Part shown: one piece after another, positions 1 to 13,455 of the stretch
Position numbering within the stretch: the stretch's first letter is position 1
Layout of the letters: each line of letters starts with the position of its first letter
Assembly: GCA_002751075.1 (NCBI GenBank)
Contig: NAOQ01000334.1
Coordinates: forward strand, 1 to 64,000
DNA length: 64,000 bases
Direction: 5' to 3'
From: Ichthyophonus hoferi
Taxonomy: Eukaryota > Opisthokonta > Ichthyosporea > Ichthyophonida > Ichthyophonidae
Translations under genes and position numbers: made by a program
The notes under the pieces: generated by a model
What the model was told of the DNA's origin: nothing
What the model saw: the letters and a program-made list of their open reading frames with translations, nothing else
Database searches by the model: none

Positions 1-744
1 AATAAAAAAACATTTATAAAAAAAATAATTTTAAGCACTAATACTTATAATCTTCACGATAGCCCGACATTGTCAAACACCAAGAATATAATTTTTGTTG
101 ACTCTACATTTACTAATTGCCTCCCTCGACGAGTAATGCCCTATATAAGTGGAAATAATCAGTAAAACCTTGCATTAGATTAGACATGGCTGTTTAGATG
201 TGGAATATCGCAAAATTATTTGATATCTCTGAGCTAACTTTCAAACTATCCGTGTATTTGTAGTGCCGGTTTCAATGTAGCCGATTTGCATTATTTGTGT
301 TAGATTTTAAGGGATCTGTTGCTGATTATATAATTGAGTCAAGGTAGATTTCACACGTTCAGCAAAGGATTTCTAAAGGGTTCATTTGGGTATGCAACCT
401 ATTCCATTTCTCTCCCATATATATGGCTGACCCAAAGAGTTATGCGGTCTCTCATATTCTTATAGTTACACCTAGATAGACTAGGGACAGGTTTTTAGTA
501 AACTTATAGTTTAATTTATTCTATACTTTCCTGCATAGAGGCTTGCATTTATTTTCAGGAGGTCGTAAGGTTTTAAACTGGCAATTTCTGTATTTAATGC
601 ACTTATTGTCTTAAGCCTAACTATATCTTTCAGATCATTTCTTTGCCCCTTCACTATAATTACCTACATGGAATTTGTTTTTCAAGGCTTTAAAAGCGTG
701 TATTAATTGGTTTTACTTTTTGTTTGGCACTAGTGATATTTGTC
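1..744. other. AT-rich sequence upstream of the first gene
   Basis: I see no gene, RNA gene or clear repeat here. A possible splice acceptor (CACTAG) lies just before the first ATG of the next gene. This stretch could therefore be intron or 5' UTR of that gene with a further upstream exon outside the window. Confidence 0.4.
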
Positions 745-3700
745 ATGTTTAAACCTCGCACAATTGAATCCTTTGCATTCTCAAAACAGTGTGTTTCAAG
801 GTTTTGTGAAAAATTACTGGAACTCTTTAAAATGGAGGGAAGAAATAAACCAAAAGAGACGAATAGGATAGAAAGTGACAATGAAGGTAAGAACACGAAT
901 ACTACTAGTTGCCTATGTAGTCAGCTATCTAACTGTCTCCCAAGACATTTAAAGGTGTATAGTGTATTCTACTTTTTATCGAGCTCTATACCAACATATA
1001 CCCATTAGCTTACGAACACATGTCTTTGCTAATATATATGGCTTATCATTTATAATCCTCTTTGATTGAAGGAGAATGTGGGAGAAAGAATGCATCTTTA
1101 ACCGAAGGGATTTGGAGGGCGAAATGATCTACTCATTAAGATAAATGAGCCACTGCAAATATTAATAATTGCATGGCTTATATTGATTTAAATAATGATT
1201 TGAAGATAGACAAGAGAGGTTGAATAATAATTCAACCTCTCTTGGCACATTCAGCCACTATATCGTAGAACCCTGCGAGTAGTTTGGCACAGTTTGCCAA
1301 ACTCAAGACAGAAGACAAAAAAGAAAAACCATTTAAATACAACGATAAATATTAAACACTTGAAATAATTACACAGAGAATTGGGACTTTGTGGAGGACT
1401 TTTCATCTGGCTTGAGACAAGAAATAAAAGTTATCCGAACTAGCCTCAGTATGTAAAGCCAGTGAGGTTGCCCGGCTTTTTGGATTTTATTGTCCCTAGC
1501 CCGTTGTACGATCTTGTTAAATTAATAGTAACACTTTCATACTAACTATACATTTCTACTCATCTAGTTATTGCAGATTAGAGTTTTTGATGCTTTATTT
1601 GGACTGCGGCATTTTATATTTTATTTCATATCCACTTTTAGTTTTAGTTTTATATTTGCTTTTCATAAGTCCTTGTTTCTCAAGTTATTTAGATGCAATA
1701 ATTATATTGATTATGTAGCAACACGGTTTCTTTTTTTTTGCATCCATTTAACCCGCCATGCCCTTATGACTTTTGCTTTCAGTATCTCCCTGTTCGTTTA
1801 AGTATATTTGATTTCCTATAGCAACAGGTAAAGCCATCGAACTACTTCAGTATACCATCAATGAGTGATATCTGCTTTTTAAAAAAAACTCAAAGTCCAA
1901 CTTAAAAGAAATGCATCTTCTAAACAATATTGCAACTCTACTAAGTGGCTTAGATTGATCAAGTATAAAGCTTAAAATAAGAGTACGCTTTGAAATAAGC
2001 ACAGTGCTTGCTTGGTAAAACATGCATACTCCGTATTCTATTGGTTTTTCACTTTTTGACATATTACTATTACAAGTCTTTCCTCTTCCCTGTCCTTTTC
2101 TATTTTGTATTTATAACCAATATTCTGTTTCTAGAGGTACTCCTAGAGTCTATTCATCGAAATACTCACAGGCTTTCACTATCTTCCAATCATATATTGA
2201 AACTCCTGTGTATGTTTAACCCCTATATGGTCTTTCGACCCACGGTGGACTTATAGCTCTTTTCCGATTAACCTTTTTCAGAAGAAGCCAACAATGTTGA
2301 TGCAACATTACCACTGGTGGAAGGCAACCGCCAATGGGAAGATGTCAGGAATACATCAATCATGTCTATGGTCAGGTAATATTACTTTGCATTGCATTAC
2401 TAACACGAGCCCTGTTTTAATAACCTGGCGGGTTTATCAGACCAACTCTATATATCTACTAGTCAATGTACTATTTTAAAGCCTTGGTGTGGAAATGGAT
2501 GTATCTCTTGCTCACTACGATATTTTTATTTTCATTCTGTATAGTAAGGAGAAATTGGTGTGTTCGTAGCTTCAAAAAAAAAAAACTTTGAATAATGCCT
2601 TGGATTTAAATTTCAGATGCACCAATTGCATCTTTCAATTGAAATACTGTTGCATTTTAATTGACTGGTTTTAAATTTTTCATTTAATGTTCGCTTTTGG
2701 GTCCTGGGTTAAGGTCTATAGATTCAATCTCTATCTGTTTGCCCTTTAATACACCACAACATAATTATATAATTAGTTACTAAATTTATAAACACTGTAA
2801 AATTAGTCTTGTAAATTAAGTACTGCATTTTGATATGAACCCCACATTTCCTATTATTAGTATCAGTGACTGTGCCAACACTGATGTAGACACTTCATCC
2901 TCAATTGGCCGGCCATGCACAAACGATTGCTACTGCCATAGTCCCCTTATAAATCGTGGTAGATTACTCTCTGAGCATACCAGAAGCTATGATAGGACTA
3001 CTGGTAAGGTTGTACACAAATGCGCAAAACTATACATATTGTCTATCTCCACTAAAAGGCATTTGGTGCACTGTGTACTTACAAAATATAATATTAATAA
3101 CCTATATATATGGCATACATACATGCATGCACTTCATCGTTTTAAATTATCAGACACTTTTATCACAAAAAAATCCATGTCGTTCCGAGATATGTTTAAG
3201 AAGCGCCATGGACAATGAAATATAATCAAAATGATATACCCTGCGATAGATATTTATGACTATAAAATCTGTAGAAATTATGATCAGTTGATTATTATTA
3301 AATTAAAGTATTTTCATAGACATTTTTAATTCGTTTTAAGTAGTCTTATATAAGCATTCGGTATCTTTACCTATGCATGGGCTCACAGATGATATAAGCT
3401 CCACACATCAAGCTATTCAGGTGGCTTTAAGCGACAGTTTGTTTGAAGCACAACAAACTGTCGGCGACCATAGTGATGACAACCACAAAGAACAGCCAGT
3501 GGGCGACAAGGACATGGTAACTATTGCCGTGATGATGGACAATAGTGTAGAGGATGGTTCTGCTTCAACTACAAATAATGAGGATGTGCCATTACATACA
3601 GGGGCTGTCATGCAATCTGATGATGATGGTTCTACTTCAACGACAAGTAATGAAGACGTACCATCATATACAGGGGCTGTTATGCAATCTGATGTCAATA

Positions 3701-6469
3701 TGTATATGTTGGATAACAACTCAATAACGAAGATACATCAGACACCAGTTACATCAGCCTCCAATCGTATGGAGATTGCAAGATCACCTGACCAATTTGA
3801 GCATAATAAATGCGCGAGTTTGCAGTCATATTATGCCATAGAGGAATTAGATCAGTTAAAGCATAACCGAGAGAGTATCCAACAAGTAAAGAATGAAGTA
3901 AAGAACCCTAGTAAACCAAGTATGAAAATTGAAAATATTGATCTATCAGAAAGCTTTGTCCAAGACAATGAATATAACTGCCAACTCGATTCTTTTGTTC
4001 AACCCCATCAACAGAATATTGGCATTGACGAGTCGATGATTATTAAATCCTTTATAAGTGACAAGTCATGTTTCATCTTAACGGGCAGTGATAGTTTTAC
4101 TTCCGTGGAGACTGCAGCCATGATCGAGCCATCTACGAGCAGTGGTATGCCTTGTTGCTCATCTTTGTTTCTGACTTTCAATCAATCGCACGTTTTCTTT
4201 AGCCTATTTTTCTTCTGATTACTCTCACCATCTCCATATATATACTACACGATTTTCTTCTTTTCTTTAAAAATTATCAATCCTTAGCCTAAAACCATTT
4301 TTATTTAATTGCCATTATAATTCGTATATTTTTCACTCTAATAATTATTTGATGGCTACAGCTACGTACTTGACTCTATTGCCCAATTCAACTTATATTG
4401 TATGGACATTACAAACAATTCAAAGCCAAACTATATTGTCACATATAATCTCTATCTTTCTCATTGTTACCTCATCACCTCCATTGCTTCCTCATCTATA
4501 TTTTCATTGTAATATTACCATCAGAGGCAGGTTCAGATAGAGATTTCCAACAATCACCCACACAGTTTCTCCTGTCCAAACTTTACTTATAAGTACCCAA
4601 CCCTATGACTATACATGCACACAGGACTAGAGGAGTTTCTTGATGGAACAAGGCCAGAGGCCCCTATCACACATGGTACAGTGATGGCGTCAGAGAAATT
4701 ATCCAATAGCCGCTATGGCATAACTAATAATAGTGACGTGGGCAAGAAGGTAACTAACTATCTTGAGCCTGTCCCTACAACATCTGTTCCTTATTCTCAA
4801 TAATATCTTTAGAAGAAAACATTTATTTTTAGCGATCAATGATCTTTGGTTCATATATACATCGCACTAGAACATCATTGAAAATCTAACCACACTAACT
4901 GATGCATGATCCGTGATTCATGATCTACGGACATCCTCCACAGTACCATTATTTATATAATCGATCATATCTCACTGGAGAAGACCAAAAGAAGTACAGG
5001 TAGAACGCTTTTTTTTATTTCATTGTTTTTAGGCCCAGAATATTAAGCATTTTCATGAATGATGTGATTAAGTAATTATAATCTTTTTAATTTGTTCTTA
5101 TTTCTTTGATATAAATCTTAAGCTTTGTGATCTCAAAGTGTATGCTACATTTGTGCATTCGATATCTTATTAATATTTATGTATTTTATATATTGCATTC
5201 CTTTATATATATAATAACAGCAGGTATATGTCTATGATATATTTATTACGTACTGTATTTCCCATAGTTGCGAAATTATTATAGGAGGAACGCGTCGGTA
5301 ATTGATCGTATACAATATACATGTACTTCAAGGTTGTATAAACCTACTTACTGACGAACAAAAAACACACGAGCTTAATGATTTGTCTAGATATATAATA
5401 TATATTGATCTTTTATAACATGTTACATACAAACCCAGATTTAGACCTATATTATGTAAATGTTCGGGGGGTAGTATAGAAAAATCCTCGCATATATGCA
5501 GATGTACATATCTTTACACATATATATTCATAAATACATCCATATATAGATCCAATAAAGACTTAAATCACAAGGTGTCCCCAGTTTATGGCTGTCATTT
5601 ATTTTCTGTACACATGGATGAAAATAGGGACTGGACATGGCCATCAAGGTGGGTATATTATGTACATCCCTAAAAATATAATTATGTCTATAAATGCTTG
5701 TACCATATTACTATATAAAAAATATATATATATGCACAAATTTACTTGTGTTTGTTCATATAAGCATATAACTAAGGCTAAGCTCATATACGTATACATA
5801 ATATCATGCCATGCAGAATGGCTTTTGGTGCATATCATAGTGAACTATTAAATTGGGCCAATTATTATCACTACATTTTTGCCTTGTACTATTATACTCA
5901 TGCACACATAAATGCAGTATATGTAAATAAAGATACGTACACGAACAGACACACAGCATAAATATTTGATTATGCATAGATGTATACCTAGTTAAATACA
6001 TGTATACACCAAATGCATGTATACACCAAATGCATGTATATAACAAAATTTGGTGCTCATAGAATTACGTGCACCCACACAAATAAAAGATTCTATGGGT
6101 TCAAATCAAGACGATTTTGCAAGGTCACTACCCAGGCGTCAGACCTACTTGTGTCACACCTCATTACCTTGGCCGTTGGGTATGTCACCCTTTACCGCCC
6201 CATCCACCATTGCTATCTTTATGTATTATTTATTTATAGTTTTCCGTTTGACTGCGTGAACCAGTTTACTGGCCTGGTACTAACGTGTTTTAATTTCCTT
6301 TATTCTTACTGGATAACTACGCCAACAATTCTAGGTTTCTGGTGTTTATTTTTAAAAAAATATAAATGTAAAAAGGCAATATTTTATTATGGGGATCCCT
6401 ACAGGGCCACAGAGAGAGATGATATTATCGCGATATTTACACGCTTATATATCCCAGGATGAATCTTAA
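745..6469 (+). CDS. Eight-exon gene, unknown function
   Basis: Exons 745-886, 2282-2375, 2861-3003, 3389-4144, 4625-4749, 5585-5648, 6090-6179 and 6405-6469 join in one frame and give 492 residues ending in TAA. I do not recognise the family. The protein is mostly polar and probably disordered. The large fourth exon is rich in Ser, Thr, Asp, Asn and Gln and holds a 24-residue unit repeated twice (EDVPLHTGAVMQSD and EDVPSYTGAVMQSD, 72 bases apart). The short sixth exon is hydrophobic (FMAVIYFLYTWM). The third exon is Cys-rich (PCTNDCYCHSP). The ATG at 745 is the first in frame, but an acceptor-like CACTAG just upstream means an earlier exon could exist. The donors are GTAAGA, GTAATA, GTAAGG, GTATGC, GTAACT, GTGGGT and GTATGT. 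The exons up to 4749 are firmer than the last three, which rest on phase and splice signals alone. Confidence 0.6.
3553..3696 (+). repeat. 72-base in-frame tandem duplication inside an exon
   Basis: Two copies start at 3553 and 3625. Both begin GATGGTTCTRCTTCAACKAC and encode a DGS(A/T)STT..NEDVP..TGAVMQSD unit. The copies differ at several positions, so the duplication is not recent. The frame is kept because 72 is a multiple of three. Confidence 0.85.
6001..6043. repeat. 17-base tandem repeat, about 2.5 copies
   Basis: The unit CATGTATACACCAAATG is repeated head to tail and sits in the intron before the seventh exon of the first gene. Confidence 0.7.
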
Positions 6470-8855
6470 TATAGATTTATGTTTATATTATATAGCCATG
6501 CAAGCTAATACTCATCTATATTCATCTATATTCATATAAATATGTATACGCCCTTATTCCCTCTATATTCATAATTATATCTGCACAGGCATACACACAT
6601 TCTTTTCCTTTTTGATTTTCTACTATTTTCATTTCTCTTCTATCTAGCAAAGAGACCACATGCATTATTTTGGTATACCTTTCCCAACATAGTCAAATAA
6701 ACTTTACTGTACTGGATTTACTAGCCACTCTGTCAGATATGGCGCTGTAATATAAACACTAACGTTACCCATTCATGATTGCCCACATTTAAGTTTTGAT
6801 TGTGACATTGATGTGGTTGAAGCAGTTTTATATGGTGCACCATCTTACTTACTGTTAGTAATATAAAACCTTTAAACATATCAGTTGCTTTAAAAGCATT
6901 CACCTTTTTTCAAAGGAGTTCTTCTAAGACTTAAATAATTCACGTGCATTTTATTTTGATTTGTATTGTTTTCTCCTTCTCATCTTTATTAGAATTTCAA
7001 CTTACAGTCATGCTGTCTTTATAAATTATCTAATCCCTACTATCTTTTTTTATCCTTGTCCCAAATAATACACACACATGCGCACACGTATATATATGCA
7101 CACGTATATATGAAAATCGATATGCACATATACATACATATACATAAACATACATACGCACATATATACGTATCTATCCCCCGACCCACAGAATCTGTCT
7201 TGGTATTCATATAGGATGCCAGGCGTCTGTGGTCAACCACATTTGTGCAAGTGTGCATTGGCTGTGACATGCATTTGTACATCAGCATTTGACTTGTAAG
7301 TATTTTAATGCTATCCATATATAAGGAGAGAAATATACATACTTCAGCATTATAAGTCAGTCCTCACTTTCACGCCCATGCTAGTACCAATGCTCATTAT
7401 GAACACCCATATATATATTCCAAACAAGTAGTAGCTAGAATGTAAGCTGCACCGTATTGTATTGTTTCAATGTGTGTTTAAAAAGAATAGTTGAATATGC
7501 TATACATATATTTGCTTGCATGTATGTGGGTACATTTTAGCTTGTAACCTCGATATTATTGGTTGCGACAGCTAGCTAAACATCCATGTACAATGTGATG
7601 TAGTACAGACAGTACTAAGTGTTATAGTCTATACTCATGGCCTATGTAGCATTTAAAAAGACGATTCAGTATGACTTGTGACCTTTAAAGTGAGAGCTAT
7701 AATAGCCTACCCTACCCTACCCATTTCCGATTTAAAAATCAACAGACCAATATATAGATATAGATATAATGGTGCATGAACTCATTTATTGTTTATCTTG
7801 TTGTCCTTTTGTAAGAAAATTTATCAGACTAGGGTCTGAGATGACGCTAAATGCAGATAAATATTACTTGGTCTATATATACATATACAGATATGTAGCT
7901 GTAATGGATCTACGTAACAATTTTATATTTTGTCATTCCCATTTTATTAGTACGACGGTTTGTACATATATAAATCATGTCATATCTATATATCACGGCC
8001 CATGGCCTTGACAAAGCACAGATAATGGCGCAACATACTATTACCGCGATACCAAAAGCTAGTACCAGACAGATCGTGACCAGCATGTAAACAATCATAC
8101 ATATTAAATGCATATATATTACATTTATAATAATACGTATACGAATACTTTACTAATACCTATTTATAAGTAAACGCATGCTTTGATAATAAATAGGGAA
8201 TGTTTTTAATATTCCCATTGCTAGTTTCTACTGCCGCCTGTACTAACTAGTATTAGGAAAGTTATTGCGAATATAAATGATAACCCATCTTTTATAAAAG
8301 ATCCATTTTACTCAATTGTATCTTATCTAATCAGTACTGGTAGATCTAATCCGTTCACATCCAGTTTTCTAGAATTCGATCTATTCACAACTTTATTTCA
8401 ATCATCTCCAACAGAGTTATTCACAGCGCCTAACGTGATTTCGCCGCCAGGCCACATATCACCAACCAATCATCACTATCTATTTTTTATAACCTTGTAT
8501 TGCCAATAGGAAGGCACGCTATAAATAAAGCTGGATAGATTGATTGCATCAAATCATCCAATCGTATGCAATATCGGTATAAGTATGTTTACTTAGATAA
8601 AAATGTATGAATCTTTATATAACCATGTCCTATTTCCCGTATTTCTTTTTTGAATCTATCAATTATACTTGTGTAAACGGAATAACAAATTACTAATACA
8701 GTCCGTTGATTACACTATATTCTTCCTATCATATACAATATAAAATTAACTATGTTTATTGAAGCAGACAAGCCTGTACATCCGACACTCTTAGTCGCAC
8801 ACATGTGTATATACGAAAAAACTATATATCTAAGTAATTAAAATCATATTGGCTA
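6470..8855. other. Spacer between convergent genes
   Basis: About 2.4 kb lies between the 3' ends of the first gene (+) and the helicase gene (-). It holds (AC/TA)-rich simple sequence around 7070-7170 and no open frame with coding character. I see no RNA gene. Confidence 0.5.
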
Positions 8856-11754
8856 TCACTTCACATCCTGTGCTAGCACAGTATTGGTTGCCTCTATCCC
8901 CTGTCCTTCCGGTGGTGGCACACACTCGGTAGTATATTGCACCTTCTCATCTGATGATGGTGATGGTGATGGTGGAATACCCGTAGCTATTAACCGATCT
9001 AAATCTTCCTTGGATATAGTAGGTGCATTATTTTGTGGTACCACCTTCTCAGTAAGAGGAACCAAGAAGTCTGAGGCCTCAATAGGCACTAGTTCTCCTA
9101 GTTTTAGTTTCACGTGCACAGCATCCAGCTTCAGGTCACGAATCCAACCAAGACAGCGGTCTAGAACATGTTTGCCACCCCTTTCTGGGGCCGGTGGTAT
9201 CACAGTTACCACAGTACCCTCAGCTAACTCCATCTTAGCTGATCCAGTAGGTTGATTGTCTGTAGTATTCAATACAGGTGTTAAAGTCCTAAGACGTCCC
9301 ACCCTACCTGCCCTCAATGCATACGCCATACGGTCGTTAGGGTAATCAATATTAACCACTAGTGAGCATTCATCTAAATGAATCCCGTATGCGGTTGGTT
9401 GAGTGGTAATGAGCACTGGTGTCCCTGTTTGTATTGGTTTTCTATGGTACTGGTAATCATAGATATCAGGAGCTTCTTTAGTCTGAGCCAATATCTTATC
9501 ACGGGCCTTAAACGGGGTTTGCATCTTCAAGCAGTAAGCCTTGAAGTTATGTCGCTTCATATCTATAGCCATCTCTGCTACTAAAGGTGGCTTGTTAACA
9601 AAGGCTAGAACGGACCCCTTAGGTTTCAATGCTGTGATAATCTGTCGCAATATCATAGCTTTCCCTAAATGATCCTCCGGCATTTCCTTGAAAAGGTGTA
9701 GGATATAATGCTTGGTATGTTTTGGCAGAGCACGTTTAGCGTACAGAGTCTTATCACTTTCCTCTGTGGCTTCAGCAGTAATAGATACACGTTCTATGTT
9801 AGGTAAATACTCGGAGAGAAACGGCTCTACATGCTTTGACATCACAGATCCCACACAGATAACCTGACGTCCTGGGCTACGTGCATGACTGTGTTTATTT
9901 ATATGGATGTAGGATGTTTAAGTGGAGAGGTGGTGTATAGGTGTGTATGAGTTGTCGAGAGAATGCGATATTATTACTTGGGTAGATGGTGGAGAATGAA
10001 TGGGACTGTCCGAGTAGGTTACAAAGGATACCAATGGGCTAAAGTGGCCTTTATCTCCATCCACTCTTTAGTTTAAATTCACAATCATACAGACATACTC
10101 AGATATTATGGTATGGTATGTTATAATAGAATATGCTAGTTATCTTCCTTATTCATGCATCTCAATATAGTACTCTTTACCACATCCTACCATATCACTT
10201 TTCACCCACACTAACATAAACTATATATACTGGTATCCTTTGCTTCTTTCCTTCTCTCTATCTCTCTCTCTCTTTCTTTACTACACTAGTATACTGCTTA
10301 CTCTATCAATATAATAAACACGCGTATATATTATAAATAAATCATATTTCATTCCACCAGTCAAAAGGCTACTAATCACCGTGAACAGAGCATACATAGT
10401 TCCTCACATAAAGGACATCCACCAATCAAATATCATAGATAAACATATACACAGCAACGTACATACAATACATACACATGCATACATACACATACGAACA
10501 CATAATACACCTACATACCCGTCCTTGGCTGGTGGTCCCAGAACAGCTTTGACAAAATTAACCCACAGGGGACTAGTTAAGGTCCCAAACTCATCTAATA
10601 CAAGCATTCGTAGATCTGATGGCTTTAGCACCTCTAGCCCTACTAGCTTGGCTGCAAAGGTAGGGGTAACAATACCTACATGGGGAGGACTCCGTCTCAT
10701 TGCACGACTCAACACTGAGCTAGAATGCTCTCTTAGCATATGCACTTTACACGGATTAAGTCTATATGTCTTACTACCTCCAGAAACCAGTGCCTTCATA
10801 GTCTTGTTCACTTGTAGTGCTAATTCTCTGCTGGGCACTACAATCAGCGCCTGCATCTGATTAATAGTTGGATCGATCATGGATAGTAGAGGGAGAACAT
10901 AAGCCAGTGTCTTCCCGGTCCCTGCCATGTGGGTAAGTACGTGTAGGTGGTTACATTTGACTTAGTATAAGGTTGATCAGGTTGTGTTGTGCATGGGTGT
11001 ATTTGTGTATATATGCTGAATATAGATACGTACACAACATACATCATATAGCTCCATATGGTTATGCTTATAATTATTTGTTACTAAATTGGTAGCCTGT
11101 AAGTAATATACGGTACATTACAGTATACAGATCACTCCCTATTAGAGTTCCAACACATGATTCTACAGTAGAGTTACTAAAATATTTAAAAAAATTGTTT
11201 TTGTTTTCATTCCCTGCTTGTAATTGTTAGCTGCCGTTCAAAATAGATGAGATCATAACTGCAACACAGACTGAACTTGAAGGTATGCGTATCTATATGT
11301 GCACGTTTGCATATGTATGTTTATATATCCATGTATCATGTACTGATTGGCAGTTCCTGTCACCGTGCCTCTCTCTGGCTGTAGTGAAGATAATAGAATA
11401 ACATAGTAGTGGGATATAATCAAAGGCTATATTGAGGTCAAGATGAGATAGACTTACATCATGAAGGACTAACCATAGCAGTCCTTCTTTCAATCAAATA
11501 TAAATGCTATATGCTTTACAAAATATAATGCTAGATAAATTTAAATTTAAAACTTTTGATTTTCTGGGAATGAAGTCGAGTCCGAATGTATAACAACAAG
11601 ATAATAATAATAATAATAATAATCATAATAATTATAATAATCATAATAATAATGATGATAATGATAAATAATAACAATAATAATATTTATGATGATGATA
11701 ATAATAATAGTATTAGTAATAATAGTATTAGTAATAATAATGCTAGTAATAATA

Positions 11755-11797
<43 letters not shown>

Positions 11798-13455
11798 ATA
11801 ATAACAATAATAATACTAGTAATAATATTTATGATGATAATAATAATAATAATAATAATAATAATAGTAATAAATGTAAAGCTAAAATGCGTCCACAGCT
11901 GTACAATAACAGTAGAACCATCAATTAACCATAACCATTATATCATACTAACCTGAAGGTGCCTGGATCAGCACATCTGAACGCCTGTAATGTGAGATGG
12001 CAGGAATGGCGGCAGTTTGGATGGGAGTTGGGATTAATATAGCCTGACTGATTTTATGGAGTTTGGTGCGTACATGGGAGGCCACCCCTAGAGCCTTGAA
12101 GGACCCTTCTTTTATTTCAAAAACGGCCGAGTCCGCCTGTGTAGCCCAGGGGTAAAGTCGGTTTTTTTTATTAAAAAAAAATAGCATACGTCGTTGTTTT
12201 CATGTTTTGTAATATAACTGTAACGTATATGTATATATGCGTACATGTTTAAATGCGAATATGTCTAGCTTGGATAGCAATAAAACGCCGATTGTCAGCC
12301 CATGGGTAACTCAAGATAAATAAAAATTTTAAAAAGAAAAAATTACGTCATGTGTATGTTTTGTAATATGACTGATCTATATATTAAGGGTAGGTGTGTA
12401 CATATTTAAATTCAAAAATAAAAATAGCCAACATTAGATCAGTGATGGAATGCCCATTGATCTACAAATGTAAAATATGAATTAAAATGAAATAATATTA
12501 ATCAAGGTATGTATGTACATTCATAGATAAAATGTGTATGCGTAGATGTGATATTTCTTGGTACTTTATGATGAAAACAATATCCCATGCAGTGTTGTGT
12601 AATACAGTAATATGAGGTATGCTTTAATTTAAGAGAATGCTGTGTAATCTTATGGGAATATTGTCTGTATGGGGGGCGGGGGGGGGCAGGGGGGCGGTGC
12701 TCATTATATGAAATTAAGTTAGCCTTAAATATATACTTTTTCTCGGTTTTTCCCGGGTCAGGGATTGGCATGGATATACCAATTCCTTACCTGTAGAAGC
12801 TTCCTGAAATCAACAAGTTGCTGCAGACTTTTGAATATTCCATTTTCAAAATCTAATACATCTGTAGTATACCTTTGCCTGTATATATTTCCGGCCTGTG
12901 CGTAATAGGGTATCTGTTAAATATAGTGCTCTGCATTATTCTAGGTTTTTCTCTTCAGGTGTACTTTCGAGAAATAAAGATGTGGTTGTATAAGGTTTCA
13001 ATAACTATTTTGCATGTATTTAGTGCATGATACTGCCGCATCAAATCTTCGACTTTTAAAAGTAGGAAAAAAATATCCGAGTAGGCTGCTTGAAAAATAA
13101 TCAAGCAAACGTAAACGGAGATTTCAAGCGGCCATACAAGTGAGTAGACCACAATCATTACCAGTCCAAGCTTTAGTTCGTTGTTCAATGAAAAACACTC
13201 ATCTATTTGAAGAGGATGCGACACTGCCATATGTGGACGGTGATTTGAGCAATGCGGTGATTTGTGTGCGGTGAGTTGAGCAAATTCGTTGCCAGTAGTA
13301 TCGTAATCATCTACAAGGAGAAGAAAGTAGAAAAGAAAACAATCCAATATAATTCGATACTTACCATAATACACATTATCTTCATAGTTGGCTTTTTTAA
13401 TAAAGTGTGGTGTGGTACTAAGGGGACTGATAAGCGCGGTAGTAGCATCTTCTAT
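8856..13455 (-). CDS. Divergent DEAD-box RNA helicase (5' end not found)
   Basis: Exons on the minus strand: 13455-13365, 13310-13162, 12895-12791, 12136-11953, 10921-10519 and 9876-8856, in frame, 650 residues visible. Motifs in order: Q motif (IPTPIQTAAIPAI), motif I APSGTGKT rebuilt exactly across the 11953/10921 junction, Ia PSRELALQ, Ib TPTFAAKL, II VLDEFG in place of DEAD, III CVGS in place of SAT, V TQPTAYGIHL, and VI YALRAGRVGR. The family unwinds RNA using ATP. RAGRVGR and an N-terminal extension occur in organellar members such as DDX28, so a mitochondrial role is possible but not shown. The N-terminal extension is acidic and polar; the C-terminus is a Pro/Ser-rich tail. The two most 5' exons are tied to the gene only by frame and splice phase and show no helicase motif. 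An initiator exon was not found upstream of 13455. Variant motifs II and III may mean weak or lost unwinding. Confidence 0.85.
11600..11875. repeat. (AAT)n trinucleotide microsatellite cluster
   Basis: AAT/ATA units, interrupted by GATGAT and AGT variants, run for about 275 bases inside a helicase intron. The open frames across it are poly-Asn/Ile artefacts in both directions. A block ending ATAATGATAATGATAAATAA followed by CAATAATAATA occurs twice (about 11655 and 11785), so the array grew partly by segment duplication. Confidence 0.9.
12142..12450. repeat. Diverged tandem duplication, about 155-base period
   Basis: Copy 1 starts TAGCCCAGGGGTAA (12142) and copy 2 CAGCCCATGGGTAA (12296). Both continue with an A/T tract, TACGTC, then ATGTTTTGTAATAT(A/G)ACT and a TACAT(G/A)TTTAAAT segment. 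The copies lie in the intron just upstream of the helicase exon that carries the Q motif, and copy 1 abuts that exon's splice acceptor. Confidence 0.65.

Noticed and set aside
11547-11928. Poly-Ile, poly-Asn and Tyr-rich frames on both strands
   Set aside because: They are translations of the (AAT)n microsatellite inside a helicase intron.
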